NCBI GenBank assembly: GCA_022360715.1
Contig: JAKSCG010000255.1
Location: 1-36,531 of the forward strand
Source of the DNA: Halanaerobiales bacterium
GTDB lineage: Bacteria; Bacillota; Halanaerobiia; Halanaerobiales; DTU029
Length of the DNA: 36,531 bases
Direction of reading: 5' to 3'
The notes beneath the pieces are model-generated. The model did not search any database. It was given only the letters and a program-made list of their open reading frames with translations, and was not told the DNA's origin. The translations under genes were made by a program, and so were the position numbers. Shown piece after piece: positions 8,447 to 16,905 of the stretch. Every line of letters starts with the position of its first letter. Position 1 is the first letter of the stretch.

Positions 8447-9217
8447 TTGTTCCTTGAAGTAATAAATAATCAACGGTTGGCTTCTGACTATTATCTGCTG
8501 GTAACCCAATCAACAGCATCAGCACAGACCCGACCGGGACAATTTTTTCACTTGAAAATCGGAAAAAAGTATAGTTATGACCCGCTCTTACGAAGACCAC
8601 TTAGTGTTCACAAAGTGGACAGGAGTAAGGGCAGGATTAGTTTTCTTTACCGAATAATTGGTAAGGGCACCAAAATGCTGAGTTTTTATCAGGCAGGTGA
8701 TCGCATTGATGCCCTGGGACCGCTCGGTAAAGGATTTAAAACTGATTTTAAGAATAAGCAAATCCTGGTTATCGGGGGAGGAATGGGAATAGCCCCCTTA
8801 TACCCACTGGTTGATTCCCTTCTTAATTCCAATCAGGTTACCTTTTTAATTGGTGGTAATAATCAGCAGGACTTAAAGTACTTCCTTGATTTTCCGATTA
8901 ATTCCGGGGTGATTTTTGATGCAGCAAGTATTGACGGTAGTATTGAGTTTAAGGGTACAGTAATTGACCTGTGGGAAAAAAGTTACTCAGCTGGTTTTAA
9001 TCCTGACTTTCTTTTTGCCTGTGGTCCCAAAGCTATGCTGCGGCGGGTAAAATTAATAGCTGAAGAAAGGGCTATCCCGGGTCAGGTATCTCTTGAAGAA
9101 AGAATGGGATGCGGGAGCGGAGTATGTCTATCCTGTGTCTGTCATACCAACAAGGGTAATCAGCGAGTGTGTAAAGAAGGACCCGTTTTTTCCCTGCAAG
9201 AGGTGAGCTTGGAATGA
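8447..9217 (+). CDS. pyrK: Dihydroorotate dehydrogenase electron-transfer subunit
   Basis: PyrK is the FAD and [2Fe-2S] subunit that passes electrons from PyrD to NAD+ in type 1B dihydroorotate dehydrogenase. The FAD-binding RRPLSVHKV and the nucleotide-binding GGGMGIAPLYPL are visible, and the C-terminus holds four cluster cysteines in MGCGSGVCLSCVC...RVC. I chose TTG 8447 (256 residues) because GAGGTGA ends five bases before it. GTG 8438 in the same frame would lack a well-placed ribosome binding site. It lies directly behind pyrC and overlaps pyrD by four bases (ATGA). Confidence 0.93.
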   Translation: MFLEVINNQRLASDYYLLVTQSTASAQTRPGQFFHLKIGKKYSYDPLLRRPLSVHKVDRSKGRISFLYRIIGKGTKMLSFYQAGDRIDALGPLGKGFKTDFKNKQILVIGGGMGIAPLYPLVDSLLNSNQVTFLIGGNNQQDLKYFLDFPINSGVIFDAASIDGSIEFKGTVIDLWEKSYSAGFNPDFLFACGPKAMLRRVKLIAEERAIPGQVSLEERMGCGSGVCLSCVCHTNKGNQRVCKEGPVFSLQEVSLE

Positions 9218-10131
9218 AAGAGATTGATTTAAGTACCAAACTGGGGGAAATAACCCTTAAAAATCCGGTAATAACGGCATCTGGAACCTGTGGCTATGGT
9301 CAAGAGCTGGAAGATTATATGGATTTAGAACAGCTGGGAGCACTAACTGTAAAGGGGATTACTTTACAAGCAAAGACCGGAAACCCGGTACCCCGGATCG
9401 TTGAAACCCCGGCCGGTATCCTCAACTCGATCGGTCTTGAAAATCCCGGTTTAGAAGGATTTCTGGCTGATAAAATTAAGATCATTAAAGGGTATCAACT
9501 ACCGGTTTTCGTTAATATATCCGGCTATTCCATTGAAGATTTTGTCCTCCTGGCGGAAAAACTGGCTGAAATCAGCTGTATAGCTGCCCTGGAAGTAAAT
9601 GTATCCTGTCCCAATATTCCGGGAGGTGGACTGGCTTTCGGGACCGATCCCGAACTTATTTATCAGATCACTAAACAGGTCAAGGCAGCTTATCCCGGCT
9701 CAGTAATTGTTAAACTATCGCCTAATGTAACTGCAATTTCCGATATGGCCATAGCTGCCCAAGAGGGCGGGGCTGATATCATCTCACTGATTAATACACT
9801 GCAGGGGATGGCGATTGATCTTGAACGACAAAAACCGGTCTTTGCTAATACATTTGGGGGATTATCAGGCCCGGCGATCAAACCTGTTGCCTTACGAATG
9901 GTTTATCAGGTAGCACAAAAGATCAAAATCCCGATCATCGGGATGGGCGGCATTATGACCGGACAAGATGCTGTTGAATTTTTATTGGCTGGCGCCAGTG
10001 CGGTTGCAATCGGGACGGCTACTTTAATCCATCCGGATGCGCCACTGATGATTATCAAAGAAATCAAAGCATATCTACAGGATAAAAAGATTAATAACAT
10101 ACAGGAAATTATTGGAAAAGTGCTTAACTAA
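9214..10131 (+). CDS. pyrD: Dihydroorotate dehydrogenase, type 1B catalytic subunit
   Basis: This FMN enzyme oxidises dihydroorotate to orotate. With PyrK next to it, it is the NAD+-linked heterotetrameric type, suited to an anaerobe. The protein has 305 residues and a TIM-barrel fold. The class 1 active-site loop with its catalytic Cys is visible as EVNVSCPNIPGGG, and the FMN phosphate site as IGMGGIMTGQDA and GASAVAIGTA. The start is ATG 9214 behind AGAGGTGAG. It is the last gene of the operon and is followed by a terminator; pyrE, pyrF and carAB must lie elsewhere. Confidence 0.96.
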   Translation: MKEIDLSTKLGEITLKNPVITASGTCGYGQELEDYMDLEQLGALTVKGITLQAKTGNPVPRIVETPAGILNSIGLENPGLEGFLADKIKIIKGYQLPVFVNISGYSIEDFVLLAEKLAEISCIAALEVNVSCPNIPGGGLAFGTDPELIYQITKQVKAAYPGSVIVKLSPNVTAISDMAIAAQEGGADIISLINTLQGMAIDLERQKPVFANTFGGLSGPAIKPVALRMVYQVAQKIKIPIIGMGGIMTGQDAVEFLLAGASAVAIGTATLIHPDAPLMIIKEIKAYLQDKKINNIQEIIGKVLN

Positions 10132-10144
10132 AAAATTTTACGCA

Positions 10145-10179
10145 AAAGCATTTACTAATTTAACGGTAAATGCTTTTTT
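10145..10179 (+). terminator. Terminator of the pyr operon
   Basis: The arms AAGCATTTAC and GTAAATGCTT pair perfectly (10 bp) and are followed by a run of T. Confidence 0.85.
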
Positions 10180-10253
10180 CTTGATATTGTCAAGCAGGAT
10201 TATCAAAAGTTATGGAGAAATATGTATCTAAAAAATAGTGAGGGGTGTTAGTG

Positions 10254-11051
10254 ATGAAAATATATATTAGTGCGGATATTGAAGGAGTAGCCGGAATTGC
10301 CAATTGGGATGAAACAAGCAGGACTAAAAGTGATTATCCCTTTTTTAAAACTGAGATGATCAATGAAGTCCGGGCGGCCTGTGAGGGTGCTAATCTGGCC
10401 GGAGCCAAAGAAATATGGATCAAAGATGCGCACGCTAGTGGGAGGAACCTGGAATTAGATCAATTACCACTCAATACCCGCTTAATTCGAGTCTTTAACG
10501 GACATCCGTTCGGGATGATGCAGGAACTAGATGACACATTTGATGCGGTAGTGATGATTGGCTACCATTCCTATGCCGACTCTGATCATAACCCATTAGC
10601 CCATACGCTCAGCGGTGCTTTAGCCTATTTAAAAATCAACGGCCAATATGCCAGTGAATTCCTGGTTAATACCTATACAGCATCTTCAGTCGGTGTGCCG
10701 GTCGTCTTTGTCTCCGGCGATATCGGACTTTGTGAGCATATTAAACAGATTAATTCCAGGATTATAACGGTCGGCTTAAATCAGGGAAGGGGAAAATCAG
10801 TAATCAGTATTCACCCGCAAGTAGCCTTTACCCAAATAAAAGAGGGGGTTCAGCAGGCTTTGCAGGGTGATTACGCCCAATGGCAAACACCATTACCACA
10901 ATCATTTGAAGTAGAGCTGTCCTTTAATGAGCATATCAAGTCTTATCGCGCCGCATTTTATCCCGGGATGAAAAGGGTCTCAACCAGGAACTTGCGTTTT
11001 GAAACAGATGATTATTTTGAAGTCCTCCGCATGCTATCCTTTATAATGTAA
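10254..11051 (+). CDS. dppA: M55-family D-aminopeptidase, DppA-like
   Basis: The protein resembles Bacillus DppA, a zinc D-aminopeptidase of peptidase family M55 that frees D-amino acids such as D-Ala from short peptides. The metal-binding N-terminus ISADIEGVAGI (Asp-x-Glu), KDAHASGRN, and GYHSYAD with a metal-ligand His are visible. The length of 265 residues is normal. ATG 10254 follows AGGGGTG by about six bases. Only 38 bases separate it from the acetyltransferase gene, so the two may be co-transcribed. No dipeptide ABC transporter lies beside it, unlike in Bacillus. A role in peptidoglycan peptide turnover is inference. Confidence 0.88.
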   Translation: MKIYISADIEGVAGIANWDETSRTKSDYPFFKTEMINEVRAACEGANLAGAKEIWIKDAHASGRNLELDQLPLNTRLIRVFNGHPFGMMQELDDTFDAVVMIGYHSYADSDHNPLAHTLSGALAYLKINGQYASEFLVNTYTASSVGVPVVFVSGDIGLCEHIKQINSRIITVGLNQGRGKSVISIHPQVAFTQIKEGVQQALQGDYAQWQTPLPQSFEVELSFNEHIKSYRAAFYPGMKRVSTRNLRFETDDYFEVLRMLSFIM

Positions 11052-11089
11052 ATTCCAACTCGTTTCGTTAGATCAAGGTGAAAAGGAAT

Positions 11090-11818
11090 ATGCCGAAGGG
11101 ATGGATTGAATTGAACCAGCATATTAAAAAAATTCTCAAGAAGGATTTACAGCGTAATATCAGTATAATCGGCTTTATCGAGAATTATCCGCTCAGTAAA
11201 GTCTATCAAAATGGTAATTCCTGGCTTGTCTTGGGCAAAAGTGACCATTTATGGGCATATATATCAAGTGCAGATCGCTCGGAGTTAATTGATCTGCTCG
11301 CTCAAGCCAAAGAACAGACAAAATATTTTGCCTCAGTTGAAGACTGGATGAAAGAGATTATTGAAAACGAGTATAGTTTAGATTGGGAATTAACTACTGA
11401 CCGTTTTATTTTTCCGGCAACAACTAAGATTGAACAACCCGTTCGGCAGGTTAACCCGCTTAAAAAGTCAGCAGCACATTATATTTATCAAAATAGTGAT
11501 TATCAGCAATTTACTTCAATTGCATATATCAACCAACGGATTGCAACAGGGCTTTCGGCCGGTATTATTGCGGAAGATAAACTTATCGCCTGGGGATTAA
11601 CCCATGATGATAATGCCTTAGGATTTCTGCACGTCCTGCCCGAATATCGGGGCTTAGGTTATGCTCATGACATTAGCAGGTATTTAATTCAGGCCAAGAG
11701 AAAGAACAATCAGCCGGTTTTTGTTAATGTAGAACCAACTAACCTTAAATCTAAGAGTTTAAGCCAAAAAATAGGTTTTGTTTTCGATCGAAAAATAAGT
11801 TGGCTCAAAATCAGGTAG
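11090..11818 (+). CDS. GNAT-family N-acetyltransferase
   Basis: The C-terminal half (about residues 130-240) carries the GNAT fold of the FR47-like type. The acetyl-CoA loop is seen in FLHVLPEYRGLGYAHDIS, with R-G-L-G-Y standing for the usual Q/RxxGxG/A, and the end VNVEPTNLKSKSLSQKIGF is the usual second-half signature. The N-terminal part is a distinct region without a recognised motif, as in FR47-like members. The substrate cannot be predicted. ATG 11090 (242 residues) follows AAGGTGA and AAAAGGA; GTG 11078 is an in-frame alternative. It is followed by about 80 bases with a possible promoter for the next gene. Confidence 0.8.
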   Translation: MPKGWIELNQHIKKILKKDLQRNISIIGFIENYPLSKVYQNGNSWLVLGKSDHLWAYISSADRSELIDLLAQAKEQTKYFASVEDWMKEIIENEYSLDWELTTDRFIFPATTKIEQPVRQVNPLKKSAAHYIYQNSDYQQFTSIAYINQRIATGLSAGIIAEDKLIAWGLTHDDNALGFLHVLPEYRGLGYAHDISRYLIQAKRKNNQPVFVNVEPTNLKSKSLSQKIGFVFDRKISWLKIR

Positions 11819-11849
11819 GATTCATAAAGATACATAATATAACAGCTAG

Positions 11850-11879
11850 TTGAAAATAATAGTTTTAACATCGTAAAAT
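11850..11879 (+). promoter_or_regulatory. Possible promoter of the tepA operon
   Basis: TTGAAA (11850-11855), an 18-bp spacer and TAAAAT (11874-11879). The resulting leader would be only about 15 bases, just enough to hold the ribosome binding site AAGGA. Confidence 0.4.
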
Positions 11880-11901
11880 TAAGATAAGGATGTGGTATCT
11901 T

Positions 11902-12672
11902 GTGAATCATCATCGAGCTAATCCCAATATTAGGTCTAATTCCCCGAATCATCCTGCTAACCGACCCCATAATCCGCCGGGACCAAATCTCAATGATAAT
12001 CAAGCTAACTTGAAATCTCTCCAGGAATTGGGAGAAAATACCCCGCCCCCAGCGGAAAATCAAAGTGATCTTCATGTGATTCCGATCATTGGCCAGATCG
12101 AAGGCCATCTGGTCTTACCGCCTAAAAACAAAACTACTAAATATGAGCATATTATTCCACAGTTAGTCGCTGTTGAGGAAAACCCCAGAATAAAAGGACT
12201 ATTAATCATCCTTAATACCGTCGGAGGAGATATTGAGGCCGGTCTGGCTATTTCGGAGATGATTAGTAGCATGAGTAAAGCAACCGTCTCAATCGTACTG
12301 GGGGGAGGGCATAGTATCGGGGTGCCAATTGCGGTAGCTACCGATCACTCATATATTGTTGCTACGGCCAGTATGACTGTTCATCCGATCCGCTTAACCG
12401 GAATGGTCATCGGGGTTCCTCAGACCTATGAATATTTGGATAAGATGCAGGATCGAGTAATTAGATTTGTCACCCAACACTCCAATATTTCAGAGGATTA
12501 TTTCCGGGAATTAATGTTTAGGACAGGGGAGTTGGTTCGGGATGTCGGTACTGTCCTGATCGGAAATGATGCCGTCGAATCCGGGTTAATCGACCAGGTT
12601 GGCGGATTAAATGATGCGCTAAATACCTTGCGAACCCTGATTAGAAAAGAGAACGGAGGAGTAGTGCAGTGA
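11902..12672 (+). CDS. tepA: ClpP-like protease TepA
   Basis: TepA is a cytoplasmic ClpP-fold serine protease (family S14) of Firmicutes. It is usually encoded with ylzJ just before ftsK/spoIIIE, as here. The first 50 residues are a low-complexity Asn/Pro/His-rich tail. The protease core then shows [13 protein letters not shown], the nucleophile region [12 protein letters not shown] with Ser, and [11 protein letters not shown] with the His. GTG 11902 (256 residues) lies about nine bases after AAGGA; ATG 11890 in the same frame overlaps that ribosome binding site and is less likely. It overlaps ylzJ by four bases. Its exact role remains unclear even in Bacillus, where effects on secretion and sporulation are reported. 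Confidence 0.88.
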   Translation: MNHHRANPNIRSNSPNHPANRPHNPPGPNLNDNQANLKSLQELGENTPPPAENQSDLHVIPIIGQIEGHLVLPPKNKTTKYEHIIPQLVAVEENPRIKGLLIILNTVGGDIEAGLAISEMISSMSKATVSIVLGGGHSIGVPIAVATDHSYIVATASMTVHPIRLTGMVIGVPQTYEYLDKMQDRVIRFVTQHSNISEDYFRELMFRTGELVRDVGTVLIGNDAVESGLIDQVGGLNDALNTLRTLIRKENGGVVQ

Positions 12673-12893
12673 TTAATTATTCTATTTTTCCTGCGGAGAC
12701 GCTATTTGATGATTGGGATGAATTTGACCCTCAGTACCAGGAAATGGAATTGGGAGAGGGGATTACTCTGCTGGTAGAGAGGATTGATCCCCAACAGGTC
12801 AGAATTAACCGGATTATTTCTTCTAACCCGCAGGCATTTTTAAAAAACGAGATTTTTCCGGGAACAATCTTAAAAACCGGCTTGCAAATCTAG
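12669..12893 (+). CDS. ylzJ: YlzJ-like small protein
   Basis: This 74-residue acidic protein is recognised mainly by its position behind tepA and by the typical start ([16 protein letters not shown]). Family members have this length and unknown function. The start GTG 12669 overlaps the tepA stop in GTGA and is preceded by the purine-rich AACGGAGGAG within tepA, so translation is coupled. The promoter of the next gene appears to overlap its last codons. Confidence 0.8.
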   Translation: MINYSIFPAETLFDDWDEFDPQYQEMELGEGITLLVERIDPQQVRINRIISSNPQAFLKNEIFPGTILKTGLQI

Positions 12894-12911
12894 TATTTAG
12901 AATGATAAAAT
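12882..12911 (+). promoter_or_regulatory. Probable promoter of the Na/Pi-type gene
   Basis: TTGCAA (12882-12887), an 18-bp spacer and TAAAAT (12906-12911). The start of transcription, near 12918, would include the whole start-codon hairpin at 12923-12970. Confidence 0.45.
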
Positions 12912-12922
12912 ATTTAATATAA

Positions 12923-12970
12923 GCATAGTTATATTTTAAAGAAAGCTCAAAGGTGATGATATAACTATGC
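12923..12970 (+). promoter_or_regulatory. Hairpin that pairs the start codon of the Na/Pi-type gene
   Basis: GCATAGTTATAT (12923-12934) is perfectly complementary to ATATAACTATGC (12959-12970). The start codon ATG 12967-12969 lies inside the second arm and the ribosome binding site AAAGGTGATG lies in the 24-base loop. In RNA this 12-bp stem would bury the start codon, so it could act as a temperature- or ligand-sensitive translation switch. This function is inference. Confidence 0.6.
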
Positions 12971-13893
12971 ATATTTTTTTGATTGGCCTATTTTTATTTT
13001 TGTTGGGTTTAGAAGGAACCAAAAGGTCGATTAAAATAATTGCCACCGCCAAAATAAAAGCTATTTTGCAAGGCCTTAGCGAGAACATTTTTTTAGCAGT
13101 GTTAATTGGGACAATAATTACGGCAGTTTTACAGAGCAGTAGTGCGGTTACTATTATTTTAATTGCTTTACTCGAAGCAGGACTACTCAATATACGGTCG
13201 GCGATGGGAATTGTGCTGGGTGCTAATATCGGTACTACGGTTACGGTTCAAATTATCTCCCTACCTATTTTATCTTTTTTTCCGCTAATAATTATTAGTG
13301 GGGTTGTCTTGATTTTGATTGGAATTATTTTTCGGTCCAAAATATTTTTTGGGGGTTTGGCTATTTTTTCTTTTGGGATCGTCCTGGCCGGGTTGGAATT
13401 AATGACCGGATACTTTCAGAACCCCGGCACCCACCGGTTAATTGAACATTGCCTGGCTTATAGCGGTACTAATCCCTATAAAGGAATTCTGGTGGGTATA
13501 TTGATTACGGGAGTAATTCAAAGCAGTAGCCTTGTTACGGGGATCACCGTTGTTTTAGCCAACAATAATTTGATCACCCTTGCTTCGGCTGTTGCCATCA
13601 CCCTGGGCAGCAATATCGGCACCTGTGTTACTGCCTTTATCGCCAGTATTAATTCCGGTCAGGTAGCTCGGTCGATGGTCTGGGGACATTTTTTCTTTAA
13701 TCTGATCGGTGTCCTGGTGATCCTTCCCTGTTTAGGGTGGCTTATTGCGCTGGTTAGAATGAGCAGCCCTAATTTAGTAAGACAGATTGCTAATGCCCAT
13801 ACATTATTTAATCTATTCAATCTTTTGCTCTTTTTACCTTTTCTTAATCCTTTTATCAGTTTTTTAGGAGGCAACAAAGATGGAGATAATTAA
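12967..13893 (+). CDS. Na/Pi-cotransporter family membrane protein
   Basis: The protein has 308 residues and about eight to nine membrane segments. It consists of two inverted-repeat Na/Pi-cotransporter units: the motif QSSS appears twice (TAVLQSSSAVTII at about residue 55 and TGVIQSSSLVTGI at about 185), each followed by G-x-NIGT (GANIGTTVT and GSNIGTCVT). The common C-terminal PhoU-like domain of many bacterial NptA-type members is missing. Sodium-dependent phosphate uptake is the family expectation but is not shown. ATG 12967 is set by the ribosome binding site AAAGGTGATG. The end overlaps uppP by 14 bases. Confidence 0.85.
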   Translation: MHIFLIGLFLFLLGLEGTKRSIKIIATAKIKAILQGLSENIFLAVLIGTIITAVLQSSSAVTIILIALLEAGLLNIRSAMGIVLGANIGTTVTVQIISLPILSFFPLIIISGVVLILIGIIFRSKIFFGGLAIFSFGIVLAGLELMTGYFQNPGTHRLIEHCLAYSGTNPYKGILVGILITGVIQSSSLVTGITVVLANNNLITLASAVAITLGSNIGTCVTAFIASINSGQVARSMVWGHFFFNLIGVLVILPCLGWLIALVRMSSPNLVRQIANAHTLFNLFNLLLFLPFLNPFISFLGGNKDGDN

Positions 13894-14659
13894 AGTCGTT
13901 TTATTAGGTATTATCCAGGGCTTAACTGAGTTTTTACCGGTTAGCAGTTCCGGCCATCTGGTTTTATTTCAATCCCTTTTCGGGATTGAGTCTGATCAGC
14001 TGACTCTGGAGGTCTTTTTGCATTTTGGTACATTGCTGCCGATCATTATTATTTTTCGGAAAGATATTATTGATATAATCCTTTTTAAAAAAGAGAAGCG
14101 ACAGTTAACCTGGTTAATCATTATTGGGATGATTCCAACCGGTCTAATCGGTTTTTTTTTAAAAGACTTTTTTGCCGGTCTTTATTCTTCAGTAAGTTTA
14201 GTCGGATTTATGTTGCTGATTACCGGTTTACTCCTGTACTTGGCCGAACGCCTGGGCCATAACCGAAAAAGCCTGGCCGAAATGAACGGTGTTAATGCCG
14301 GGCTCATCGGTATTGCACAGGGAATAGCAATTATCCCCGGTATCTCTCGCTCCGGTATTACGATTGTGGCGGCACTACTGCAGGGTTTGGATCGGGAATC
14401 GGCTGCCCGCTACTCCTTTCTGCTCTCCATTCCGGTCATTTTTGGGGCAGGGTTGTTGGAAACAAAAGATGTCCTGGCCTCGGGATTAGAGGGCTTAAGC
14501 TGGCTTATGTTAGCAGCAGGTACTACCGCGGCGGCTATTTCCGGTTATTTTGCGATTAAATACCTGCTCCATATCTTAAAGAAAGGCCGGTTGAGTATTT
14601 TTTCATACTACTGCTGGACAATCGGTCTTTTAATTCTTTTATTAGCAGGATTATTTTAG
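13880..14659 (+). CDS. uppP: Undecaprenyl-diphosphate phosphatase
   Basis: UppP (BacA) recycles the lipid carrier of cell-wall synthesis by removing a phosphate from undecaprenyl diphosphate. The 259 residues contain the two family signatures, QGLTEFLPVSSSGHL at about residues 11-25 and IPGISRSGITI with the catalytic Arg/Ser in the second half. About eight membrane segments are expected. ATG 13880 lies within the end of the preceding gene, with TTAGGAGG as ribosome binding site. It is placed between the Na/Pi-type gene and ftsK, which is unusual compared with the ylzJ-ftsK neighbourhood of Bacillus. Confidence 0.95.
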   Translation: MEIIKVVLLGIIQGLTEFLPVSSSGHLVLFQSLFGIESDQLTLEVFLHFGTLLPIIIIFRKDIIDIILFKKEKRQLTWLIIIGMIPTGLIGFFLKDFFAGLYSSVSLVGFMLLITGLLLYLAERLGHNRKSLAEMNGVNAGLIGIAQGIAIIPGISRSGITIVAALLQGLDRESAARYSFLLSIPVIFGAGLLETKDVLASGLEGLSWLMLAAGTTAAAISGYFAIKYLLHILKKGRLSIFSYYCWTIGLLILLLAGLF

Positions 14660-14693
14660 TAAATGTAGAAATTAGTATGTGGAGGTGAGGATA

Positions 14694-16877
14694 ATGGAGC
14701 AAGCTGAAGCAACCAATGACAAAGAACAACAGGAAGAGGGACAGTTAGAGCAGGAAATGCTCGATAAAAGAAAAAATGAAATCCTGGGCATAATTATTAT
14801 TGCCCTGGGTATTTTAAGTGCTATTTCTCTCTTTACTGACACCGTCGGGATCATCGGCCGGAAATTATCGGAGTCCTATCATACTATAACCGGCCTTGGT
14901 TCTTACCTGATACCACTATTCTTATTTATCTGGGGGATCACCTTGATTAGACTAAAAGGTCTCCGTTTTAATAGTCGCTTATTAGGATTTATTTTATCCT
15001 ATCTCAGTATATTATCGATCTATCATCTCTATTCATATCCCGTTTTCACGCTGGATTACGGGTTAATGGGTTATGGGGGAGGGTTTTTAGGCGGTTTTCT
15101 TTCCTGGGGTTTGCTTAAATTATTCGGTTATATCGGTACCTATGTGCTCCTTAGTACGATTTTATTGATTGGTTTACTTCTCTGGTCTGACCTTTTATTA
15201 TTATCGGTTTTGCAAAAAATTAAGGATTTCATCTTACGTATCTTCCGACAAAAAGAAAAACCGCTGCTTGAAGAAGATTATTTCGAAGAACAGGAAGGAG
15301 AAATTGTTGAAAATATCTTTACCGATTATCCGGCAGAAGAAGTAGCGGCTACGGAGAGTATGAATGAATTTACCAGTGAAAAGAAGACGACCAATAAAAA
15401 TGTACTGAAAAAAGAAAAACAGCTGACCAAGCCGGAAACCTTTACTACCGAGAATTACCGCTTGCCAAGCACCAAGTTATTGAAAGACAGTAAACATCTG
15501 AAAAAAAAGCCAGGAAATAAGTCAATGCTGCTAGAAGAGACCCTGGCTAGTTTTTCGGTTAAGGCCCGGGTAATTAAGGTCAGTCATGGCCCAACGATTA
15601 CCCGCTATGAGCTGCAACCTGCCTCCGGGGTAAAAGTAAGCCGGATTGTAAGTCTGGCTGATGATATTGCCCTGGCCCTGGCTGCTCCCGGGGTTAGGAT
15701 TGAAGCCCCGATCCCCGGTAAGGCTGCCGTAGGAATAGAAGTCCCCCATCAAAAAAATAGCATGGTTAGAGCAAAAGATATTCTGGCTGCTAATGAATTT
15801 TCCAGAGCCAAAAGCAAACTAGCTCTTGCGCTGGGGATGGGAATTGACGGTAAACCGATTATTGCCGATTTAACCCAGATGCCGCATCTGTTGGTAGCCG
15901 GAGCTACCGGTTCCGGGAAAAGTGTCTGTATTAATACAATCATTACCAGTATTCTCTTTAAGGCAACACCGGAAGAAGTAAAACTACTTTTAATTGATCC
16001 CAAGAAGGTAGAGTTAAGTACATATCAAGGTTTACCACATCTCTTTGCCCCGGTGGTGACCGATCCCAAAAAGGCAGCCAGTGTCCTGAAACTGGTGATC
16101 AATGAGATGGAGAACCGGTATGAGGTTTTCTCCAGTAGTGGGGCCCGGGGTATTACTTCATATAATAAAAAGGCCGCTCCGGAAGAACATATGCCCTATA
16201 TCGTGGTAATTATCGATGAACTTTCTGATCTAATGATGGTAGCGGCAAACGAGGTTGAGGATAATATTTGCCGGCTGGCCCAGATGGCTCGGGCTGCCGG
16301 AATTCACCTGGTCATCGCTACCCAGCGTCCCTCGGTTGATGTAATTACCGGATTAATTAAAGCCAATATACCAAGCCGCATCTCTTTTGCGGTTTATTCA
16401 CAAACCGATTCGCGGACTGTTCTGGATATGGGCGGTGCGGAAAAATTACTGGGTAGGGGAGATATGCTTTTTGCCCCGGTCGGTTCCCAAAAACCCCAGC
16501 GTATCCAGGGAGCTTTTATTGATAACGATGAAATAAATCGGACCGTTGATTTTGTTAAAAACCAGGCTGATCCTGAGTATGAGGTCCAGCTTGAAGAAAT
16601 TGACGAAATAAAACTGGCTCTTGATCAAGATACCGATGAATTATATCAGGAAGCAGTCAAGCTGGTCGTTAATTACCGCGCTTCAATCTCGATGTTACAG
16701 CGCAGGCTGCACATTGGTCATTCCCGGGCAGCACGTTTAATCGACCTGATGGAAGAAGACGGTATAGTCGGGCCATATGCCGGTAGTAAAGCTAGAGAGG
16801 TGTTGATCGATAAAGACGAATTAGAGGATTTCCTAAACGGGAACAACAAAGGCAAATGTGAGGAGAGCGATTCTTAA
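14694..16877 (+). CDS. ftsK: DNA translocase FtsK/SpoIIIE
   Basis: This is the septal DNA pump that moves chromosome ends out of the closing septum. Sporulating relatives use it to fill the forespore. The 727 residues show the usual order: about 35 polar residues, four to five membrane segments (about 35-180), an acidic charged linker (about 190-270), the motor with Walker A GATGSGKS at 403-410 and Walker [13 protein letters not shown], then the winged-helix gamma domain that reads KOPS/SRS sites ([29 protein letters not shown]). ATG 14694 follows GGAGGTGAG. Confidence 0.96.
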   Translation: MEQAEATNDKEQQEEGQLEQEMLDKRKNEILGIIIIALGILSAISLFTDTVGIIGRKLSESYHTITGLGSYLIPLFLFIWGITLIRLKGLRFNSRLLGFILSYLSILSIYHLYSYPVFTLDYGLMGYGGGFLGGFLSWGLLKLFGYIGTYVLLSTILLIGLLLWSDLLLLSVLQKIKDFILRIFRQKEKPLLEEDYFEEQEGEIVENIFTDYPAEEVAATESMNEFTSEKKTTNKNVLKKEKQLTKPETFTTENYRLPSTKLLKDSKHLKKKPGNKSMLLEETLASFSVKARVIKVSHGPTITRYELQPASGVKVSRIVSLADDIALALAAPGVRIEAPIPGKAAVGIEVPHQKNSMVRAKDILAANEFSRAKSKLALALGMGIDGKPIIADLTQMPHLLVAGATGSGKSVCINTIITSILFKATPEEVKLLLIDPKKVELSTYQGLPHLFAPVVTDPKKAASVLKLVINEMENRYEVFSSSGARGITSYNKKAAPEEHMPYIVVIIDELSDLMMVAANEVEDNICRLAQMARAAGIHLVIATQRPSVDVITGLIKANIPSRISFAVYSQTDSRTVLDMGGAEKLLGRGDMLFAPVGSQKPQRIQGAFIDNDEINRTVDFVKNQADPEYEVQLEEIDEIKLALDQDTDELYQEAVKLVVNYRASISMLQRRLHIGHSRAARLIDLMEEDGIVGPYAGSKAREVLIDKDELEDFLNGNNKGKCEESDS

Positions 16878-16905
16878 GGTATCTACACAAGGAAAGGAAT
16901 TGATT

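Noticed and set aside
11881..11901. Hairpin AAGATA/TATCTT before tepA as a translation switch
   Set aside because: The stem is only six AT-rich pairs, and the probable transcription start near 11886 would remove its first arm.
15531..16003. Minus-strand frames of 73 and 84 codons within ftsK
   Set aside because: They are shadows of a strongly conserved gene, without ribosome binding sites or family signals.
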